A DNA stretch of 64,000 bases. Origin: JBHOQS01 sp042408875. GTDB lineage: Bacteria > Chloroflexota > UBA11872 > JBHOQS01. Location of the stretch: contig JBHOQS010000020.1 in NCBI GenBank assembly GCA_042408875.1, positions 186,001-250,000 on the forward strand, in the 5' to 3' direction. Under the pieces are notes generated by a model, which did no database searches, had not been told where the DNA came from, and saw nothing but the letters and a program-made list of their open reading frames with translations. Made by a program: the position numbers and the translations under genes. This document shows positions 59,597 through 64,000 of the stretch, in pieces. Position 1 is the first letter of the stretch, and every line of letters starts with the position of its first letter.

Positions 59597-59657
59597 CGTC
59601 CCTGTGCAGCTAGCCTGACCGCCGGGCACTATGCTGGAGAGTGGGGTGAGTACGCAT

Positions 59658-59879
59658 ATGGCAGTCGAGCCGCAGACTGAGTACGAGGTGACCGACAGCA
59701 CCGATATGATCACGTGCCCGCGCTGCGGATCGCCGGCGGTGCGTATCCCTCCAGCCTTTGCCAGCCACCGCAGCCGTCGTGAGTACGCCTGCATGAGCCG
59801 CGCTTGCGCTATCCGGATCTATCCGGATGAGCCGGTCCGGCCGGTTCGCGAGCGGGAAGGGACGGCGCAGAGCGGGTAG
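59658..59879 (+). CDS. Small zinc-ribbon protein
   Basis: The 73-residue protein has a zinc ribbon formed by CPRCGSPAVRIP and, 20 residues later, CMSRACAIRIYP, giving two CxxC/CxxxxC knuckles. No known family is recognised. It follows xseB by about 60 bases. An upstream in-frame ATG (59631) would add nine residues but has no ribosome site; GGGGTGAG precedes the chosen one only weakly. A nucleic-acid or protein-binding role is common for such proteins but is not shown here. Confidence 0.6.
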   Translation: MAVEPQTEYEVTDSTDMITCPRCGSPAVRIPPAFASHRSRREYACMSRACAIRIYPDEPVRPVREREGTAQSG

Positions 59880-59909
59880 GCCAGGCCGCAGGGCGCCGCG
59901 CCGGAAGCG

Positions 59910-60380
59910 TTACCGGCCGGCGAGGTTGGGCGGCGCGGCGCCTTTTCGCGCTGCCAGTGTGGCGTGGAGGCCCAGTGCGGCACGCACTGCTGCCTGAGCG
60001 TAGGCGATCTTGCGGGCGTGGGCCTGCTCGGCCGTCGCTCCGGGGCCGATGATGCCCATCCCTACCGGCTTCTCGTACCGCAGCGACAGTTCCACCAGGG
60101 CGCGATGCACCACATGCCCCATCACCTCGCCGTGGAGCGTCTCGCCGCGCTCGATATACCCCAGCACGACCACGACATCGACGCCCGGATCGCGCAGCAG
60201 CGCCTGCACCGCCAGCGGCGTCTCGTACGAGCCGGCCACCCAGAGGGTCTCCACGAGCTGCGCGCCCGCTTCGGCGATGGCCGCAGCAGCGGCCTCGACC
60301 ATCGCCGTGGCGATCTCGCGATGGAACTGCCCGGCCACGATGGCCACACGCGGCGAACGGGGCGTCGCTGTCATGCTCAT
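59910..60380 (-). CDS. ribH: Lumazine synthase, archaeal-type (riboflavin synthase beta chain)
   Basis: The 156-residue protein makes 6,7-dimethyl-8-ribityllumazine from the dihydroxybutanone phosphate and a ribitylaminouracil. VAIVAGQFHREIATAMVEAA, VAGSYETPLAVQ, IERGETLHGEV (the catalytic His) and EKPVGMGIIGPGATAEQAHAR follow the lumazine synthase order. The 'GETxH-E' and 'GI-GPG-T---A' forms look like archaeal RibH rather than the common bacterial GAFEIP / RGETPHFDY / GVLT types. Its ATG overlaps the stop of the upstream dehydratase gene (ATGA), an odd partner. No other rib gene is nearby. Confidence 0.75.
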   Translation of the reverse strand: MSMTATPRSPRVAIVAGQFHREIATAMVEAAAAAIAEAGAQLVETLWVAGSYETPLAVQALLRDPGVDVVVVLGYIERGETLHGEVMGHVVHRALVELSLRYEKPVGMGIIGPGATAEQAHARKIAYAQAAVRAALGLHATLAARKGAAPPNLAGR

Positions 60381-61483
60381 GGAAGCTCCACACGCTCCTC
60401 GATCTTCGCCTCATCAAGGGCGATGCCCAGGCCCGGCGCCTCCGGCAGGGCGATCGAGCCGCCCTCGGGCTGGACATACCGCGGGAAGAAGTGCTGCTTC
60501 TGCGGCTGCGCCCGCACCAGGAACTCGGCCATGGGGCAGGTAGAGTAGGGCTGGGACGCGATGACGTGCAGCGCTGCATACAGCGAGTGCCCGTGCGGGA
60601 TCACGGGGCAGCCGAACGTGGAGGCCAGCACGCAGATCTTCACCAGCTCGCTGATGCCACCGCACCAGTCGGGGTCGGCCTGGAGCACATCGATGCCGCC
60701 GGTCTGAAGCAACTGGAGAAATCCCCAGCGCGTGTACTCGTGCTCTCCCGTGGCGATCGGCACGCGCGTCGTCCGCCGGATGGCGGCGAACTCCGGCAGG
60801 AGGTCGGGGTGTACTGGCTCCTCCAGCCAGCGCGGGCGGTACTCCTCCACACGCTCCAGAAAACGGATGGCGTACGTCGTATCCCAGCGCATGTGGGCGT
60901 CGAACATGATCTCGATGTGCGGTCCGACGGCCTCACGCACGGTGCGCACCAGGGCTACGTTCTTCTCCATGCCCTCCAGCCCGTCGCGCGGCCCGTAGCG
61001 GAAGAACCACTTCTGGGCCTTGAAACCCTGGGCAACCGCCTCTCGCGCCAGCTCACGGATCACCACGGGGTCATCGGTGTTGACCTGGATGGAGGCGTAG
61101 CAGTCCACGCGCTCCCGCGTGGGCCCCCCGAGGAGACGGTAGACCGGCTGGCCGGCCGCCTTGCCGCGCAGGTCCCACAGCGCACAATCGACCGCGCTGA
61201 TGGCCATCATCTCGTAGCCCTTGCGCGCGTGCCGGTCGCTGCGATACATAAGCTCCCACAGCCGCTCGGTAGCGAGAGGGTCTTGGCCGAGCAGGTGCGG
61301 CGCCAGCTTCATACGCACGATCATCGCTGTCTCCACGAAGAGCGGCCCGAAGATACCGTAGACGCCCTCGTCCGTCTCAATGGTGATGAACGCAGTAGTC
61401 AGCCGGCGGCGGCCACCGCCGGCCTCAGGTGCAGCAGTGTAGCTGCCGGATACGCGAAACGCCCGCACCGCCGTGATCTTCAT
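60377..61483 (-). CDS. Enolase-superfamily dehydratase, L-rhamnonate dehydratase-like
   Basis: The 368-residue protein starts MKITAVRAFRVSG after GGAGAGGG. The barrel has QKWFFRYGPRDGLEGMEKN, MFDAHMRWD (metal Asp, about residue 205), WLEEPVHPD (Glu, about 232), IATGEHEYTRWG (Glu, about 257) and VLQADPDWCGGISELVKI, then VIPHGHSLYAALHVI (His, about 305). The D-x-W-CGG and PHG-S-Y patterns match L-rhamnonate dehydratase. The product would be 2-keto-3-deoxy-L-rhamnonate. Other 6-carbon sugar acids are possible. It is coupled to the ribH-like gene. Confidence 0.8.
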   Translation of the reverse strand: MKITAVRAFRVSGSYTAAPEAGGGRRRLTTAFITIETDEGVYGIFGPLFVETAMIVRMKLAPHLLGQDPLATERLWELMYRSDRHARKGYEMMAISAVDCALWDLRGKAAGQPVYRLLGGPTRERVDCYASIQVNTDDPVVIRELAREAVAQGFKAQKWFFRYGPRDGLEGMEKNVALVRTVREAVGPHIEIMFDAHMRWDTTYAIRFLERVEEYRPRWLEEPVHPDLLPEFAAIRRTTRVPIATGEHEYTRWGFLQLLQTGGIDVLQADPDWCGGISELVKICVLASTFGCPVIPHGHSLYAALHVIASQPYSTCPMAEFLVRAQPQKQHFFPRYVQPEGGSIALPEAPGLGIALDEAKIEERVELP

Positions 61484-61551
61484 CGCCCTCTCCTCTACGC
61501 CGGTCTGCCAGGCCATCGTAGCGGATGCGCCGCCACACCGCAATAGCTTCC

Positions 61552-61581
61552 TTGACGGGACGCCCCCAGTCTCCCTACACT
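61552..61581 (+). promoter_or_regulatory. Promoter of dehydratase-AKR-SBP set
   Basis: TTGACG (61552-61557), an 18-base spacer and TACACT (61576-61581) lie in the 169-base divergent gap. The predicted start near 61588 precedes the ATG at 61653 by about 65 bases. Confidence 0.6.
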
Positions 61582-61652
61582 GCGCCCGCACCGAACGAAG
61601 GCGCAGGTCTTCAGCAAGGGCAAGGCCGGATCCTGGGAAAGGAGCGTGACTG

Positions 61653-62798
61653 ATGCGTATCCAGGCAGTGAAGACATTTGTGGTCGGCAACCCGCCGCCG
61701 CACCGAGGTGGGCGCAACTGGGTCTTTCTCAAGCTCACCACTGACGATGGCCTGGTTGGCTACGGCGAGGCATATGCAGTGCCATTTGATCCGCGCACGG
61801 TCGTCCGCCTGATCGAGGATGTCGGCGAACGGCTGGTTGTCGGTACCGATCCGTTTAAAACCGAGCTGCTCTGGCGCACGCTCTATTCGAGCGGCTATGC
61901 CCAGCACCCCGATCTCACCATGCTGGGAGTCATCAGCGCATTCGAGATGGCCTGCTGGGACATTGTGGGTAAGGCGCTGGGCCAGCCGATCTATAACTTG
62001 CTCGGCGGGCGCTGTCACGAGAAGCTGCGCGCCTATACCTACCTGTACCCGCGTACGCCTGGGGAGCCGAGCGTGCATACTGACCCGGACCGCGCCGCAG
62101 AGCGTGCCATCGCCTATGTCGAGCAGGGGTTCACTGCCGTGAAGTTCGATCCGGTCGGGCCGACTGTCCCGACGCCCAAACAGCTCTCACTGGAAGAGCT
62201 CCGCCGGGCCGAGACGGTCGTGCGGAAAGTACGAGAGGCAGTGGGGGACAAGGCCGATATCCTGGTCGGTACTCACGGCCAGATGACCACCTCCAGTGCC
62301 ATCCGGCTGGCCAAGCGGCTGGAACCCTATGACCCGTTATGGTTTGAGGAGCCGGTGCCACCGGAGAACCGCGACGAGCTAGCGCGCGTCGCTCGCGCGA
62401 CTAGCATCCCGATCGCCACTGGGGAGCGCCTCTCCACCAAATACGAGTTTGCCGAGCTCCTCGAAAAGCAGGCGGCTTCGATCCTGCAATTCGCCCTCGG
62501 CCGCGTGGGTGGCATCCTGGAGGCGAAGAAGATCGCTGGCATGGCCGAGACGCACTACGCGCATATCGCGCCCCACCTGTACACCGGGCCGATTGAGGGT
62601 GCGGCGAATATCCAGATCGACGCGTGCAGCCCGAACTTTCTGATCCAGGAAGGGATCGAGCAGTGGGGCGGGTTCCACGCCGAGATCCTGACCGAACCTA
62701 TCCGTTGGGAACGAGGCTACATCATCCCACCGGAGAAGCCTGGCCTGGGCGTAGAGTTGAACGAAGAGGTGGCGGAGAAGCATCCCTATATCGGGTAG
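61653..62798 (+). CDS. Enolase-superfamily dehydratase/racemase-like protein
   Basis: The 381-residue protein starts MRIQAVKTFVVGN with AAAGGAG in front. It has the capping domain LKLTTDDGLVGYGEAYA, then ERGFTAVKFDP-like K at about residue 165, WFEEPVPPEN (Glu), IATGERLSTKYEF (Glu) and AHIAPHLYTGPIEGAANI (His). At the first metal site the sequence is LVGTHGQMTTS, lacking the usual Asp of the DgoD group. The C-terminal GLGVELNEEVAEKHPY is family-like. It is divergent from the rhamnonate-dehydratase-like gene and probably acts on a related sugar acid. Confidence 0.8.
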   Translation: MRIQAVKTFVVGNPPPHRGGRNWVFLKLTTDDGLVGYGEAYAVPFDPRTVVRLIEDVGERLVVGTDPFKTELLWRTLYSSGYAQHPDLTMLGVISAFEMACWDIVGKALGQPIYNLLGGRCHEKLRAYTYLYPRTPGEPSVHTDPDRAAERAIAYVEQGFTAVKFDPVGPTVPTPKQLSLEELRRAETVVRKVREAVGDKADILVGTHGQMTTSSAIRLAKRLEPYDPLWFEEPVPPENRDELARVARATSIPIATGERLSTKYEFAELLEKQAASILQFALGRVGGILEAKKIAGMAETHYAHIAPHLYTGPIEGAANIQIDACSPNFLIQEGIEQWGGFHAEILTEPIRWERGYIIPPEKPGLGVELNEEVAEKHPYIG

Positions 62799-62870
62799 CC
62801 GGCATCCAGGACGGGCCTGTTGCCGGGCTGCGGCCCTGCTCCCGTCCTAGCCGGCGCAAGGAGGCGCGCT

Positions 62871-63878
62871 ATGGAGTACGTCAACTTCGGCACCGCCGGG
62901 GTCAAGGTCTCTCGCATCGCGCTGGGGCTCGGCCTGCGGGGCCAGGCGGACGAGCAGGCTGCCGAGCGCCTGATCCTGCGCGCGTTCGAGAGCGGCATCA
63001 ATCTGTTCGACTGCGCCAACATCTATGGCCTGATGGATGACCGTACCTATGCCGGCCGCGCGGAGGTCATCCTGGGCCGGGCGTTGAAGGGCCGGCGTGA
63101 CGATGTAGTGATCACCTCGAAGGTATGCAGTCCGGTCGGCCCCGGGCCGAACGACCGCGGCGGCTCGCGCTATCACATCATGCGCGAGGTCGAGCGCTCA
63201 CTGCGCCGGCTCGATACCGATCACATCGATGTCTATCTCTTGCACTCGTTTGATCCAACAACGCCGCTCGAGGAACAGATGCGTGCCCTGGACGATCTGG
63301 TGCGCCAGGGCAAGGTTCGCTACGTCGGTGTCTGCAACTACCAGGCATGGCAGGTGTGCCGGGCGCTGTGGATCCAGGAGCGCATCAATGCGTCTCCGCT
63401 CATTTGCGTGCAGAACCCCTACAGCCTGCTGAACCGCAGTCTGGAGCAGGAGATGTTCCCGTTCGTGCGGGCACTGGGACTTGGTATCATGGCCTATGCG
63501 CCGCTAGCGACTGGGCTGCTGAGCGGCGTCTACGCGCCTGACCAGCCTCCACCGGCCGGAACGCTGTGGGGCGAGCGGCGCCGTGAGCAGTTCGACCAGA
63601 TCATGCGCGGCCGCGCTGGCGAGGTGTTGCGTACGGTGCAGGACGTGGCCGCCCGCAGCGGTGCCACCGTAGCCCAGGTAGCGCTTAAGTGGGTCCTCTC
63701 CCATCCCGAGGTCACTGTGGCGATCTCTGGCGCTGACACTGCGGAGCAGATCGCTGAGAACGTGGGTGCGCTCGACGTCCAGCTCGCTTTGGAGGACCTG
63801 GCGCGCCTGAACGAGGTGTCAGAGGGCCTGGCCATGGTGCTGGATGGCCCGCAGTTCGGGCCGCGGGCGCGACGCTGA
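62871..63878 (+). CDS. Aldo/keto reductase family protein
   Basis: The 335-residue protein has the complete aldo/keto reductase tetrad: NLFDCANIYG (Asp, Tyr), VVITSKVCSP (Lys) and VYLLHSFDPTT (His). The NADP-binding end reads VTVAISGADTAEQIAENVGA. It begins MEYVNFGTAGVKVSRIALG, after GCAAGGAGG; the frame extends 17 codons up without support. It belongs to the YajO/L-glyceraldehyde reductase-like branch and, beside a sugar-acid dehydratase, probably reduces an aldose or aldehyde. The Lys contrasts with the Arg in the homologue at 13542. Confidence 0.92.
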   Translation: MEYVNFGTAGVKVSRIALGLGLRGQADEQAAERLILRAFESGINLFDCANIYGLMDDRTYAGRAEVILGRALKGRRDDVVITSKVCSPVGPGPNDRGGSRYHIMREVERSLRRLDTDHIDVYLLHSFDPTTPLEEQMRALDDLVRQGKVRYVGVCNYQAWQVCRALWIQERINASPLICVQNPYSLLNRSLEQEMFPFVRALGLGIMAYAPLATGLLSGVYAPDQPPPAGTLWGERRREQFDQIMRGRAGEVLRTVQDVAARSGATVAQVALKWVLSHPEVTVAISGADTAEQIAENVGALDVQLALEDLARLNEVSEGLAMVLDGPQFGPRARR

Positions 63879-63895
63879 TGGCACGGTAGAGAGCA

Positions 63896-64000
63896 ATGGA
63901 TCACCACCCCGCCGAGAGGACGTCTTCACTCTCTGGTCCGTTTTCGCGGCGCCGGCTGGTGCGGGTCGGCCTGCCGCTGCTGGCGGGTGCGCTGGCGTCG
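63896..64000 (+). CDS. Solute-binding protein, N-terminus only (cut by window edge)
   Basis: The last 105 bases encode 35 residues starting MDHHPAERTSS and running into FSRRRLVRVGLPLLAGALAS, a twin-arginine signal sequence like those of the other SBPs here. The lipobox would lie just beyond the edge. It follows the aldo/keto reductase stop by 17 bases. The identification rests only on the signal type and context. Confidence 0.55.
   Translation, partial: MDHHPAERTSSLSGPFSRRRLVRVGLPLLAGALAS

Overview
The window is high-GC bacterial DNA. Three things suggest a Chloroflexota-type heterotroph, possibly Thermomicrobia-like, though this is inference because no marker gene is present: a leucine T-box controlling an ilv/leu/cimA operon, dense sets of Tat-dependent sugar-binding lipoproteins, and an Rpn-family nuclease. 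The GC-rich coding bias is even throughout and no prophage or insertion sequence was seen.

Layout. (1) 3-881: the C-terminal part of a solute-binding protein (SBP). (2) 910-12001: a branched-chain amino acid operon, ilvD-ilvB-ilvN-ilvC-leuA-leuB-cimA, behind a Leu-specific T-box leader that carries one Stem I but two antiterminator/terminator modules. leuC and leuD are absent. (3) 12238-13510: an Rpn-like nuclease, tRNA-Arg(CCG), tRNA-Gly(GCC) and a terminator. (4) 13542-21849, minus strand: SBP, LacI regulator, GH39 glycosidase, SBP, SBP, aldo/keto reductase, from a promoter with a LacI-like palindrome. (5) 22156-24608: an SBP overlapping an APH-fold kinase gene by 4 bases. (6) 24737-31098, minus strand: SBP, SBP, Gfo/Idh/MocA, isomerase, SBP. 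(7) 31397-44947, plus strand: sulfatase-like enzyme, GntR regulator, ThuA, SBP, alcohol dehydrogenase-like enzyme, SBP remnant, Gfo, isomerase, Cys-type sulfatase, two SBPs, Gfo. (8) 45006-45998: a PD-(D/E)XK-like protein with six 42-bp in-frame repeats. (9) 46276-50842: Gfo, isomerase, SDR, cyclase-family hydrolase, IolE-like protein. (10) 50900-55670, minus strand: two enolase-superfamily dehydratases, a split TPP decarboxylase and an arginase. (11) 55739-59879: glycosyltransferase, small unknown, xseA, xseB, zinc ribbon. (12) 59910-64000: archaeal-type lumazine synthase coupled to a rhamnonate-dehydratase-like gene, another dehydratase, an aldo/keto reductase and the start of one more SBP.

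How it fits together. After the amino acid operon, the window is mainly a carbohydrate and sugar-acid catabolic island. Tat-exported, lipid-anchored SBPs would capture sugars outside the cell. A glycosidase, sulfatases, NAD-dependent oxidoreductases, sugar isomerases, acid-sugar dehydratases and a TPP decarboxylase would process them inside. The striking absence is transport: eleven intact or edge-truncated SBP genes plus an edge start and one remnant, yet no ABC permease, no ABC ATPase and no obvious integral membrane protein anywhere in 64 kb.

Most notable for follow-up: the partly duplicated T-box, the permease-free SBP array, the SBP remnant with its own ribosome site, the repeat-expanded coiled-coil protein, the Thr-type sulfatase homologue, the archaeal-type lumazine synthase and the duplicated Shine-Dalgarno unit at 40921-40954.
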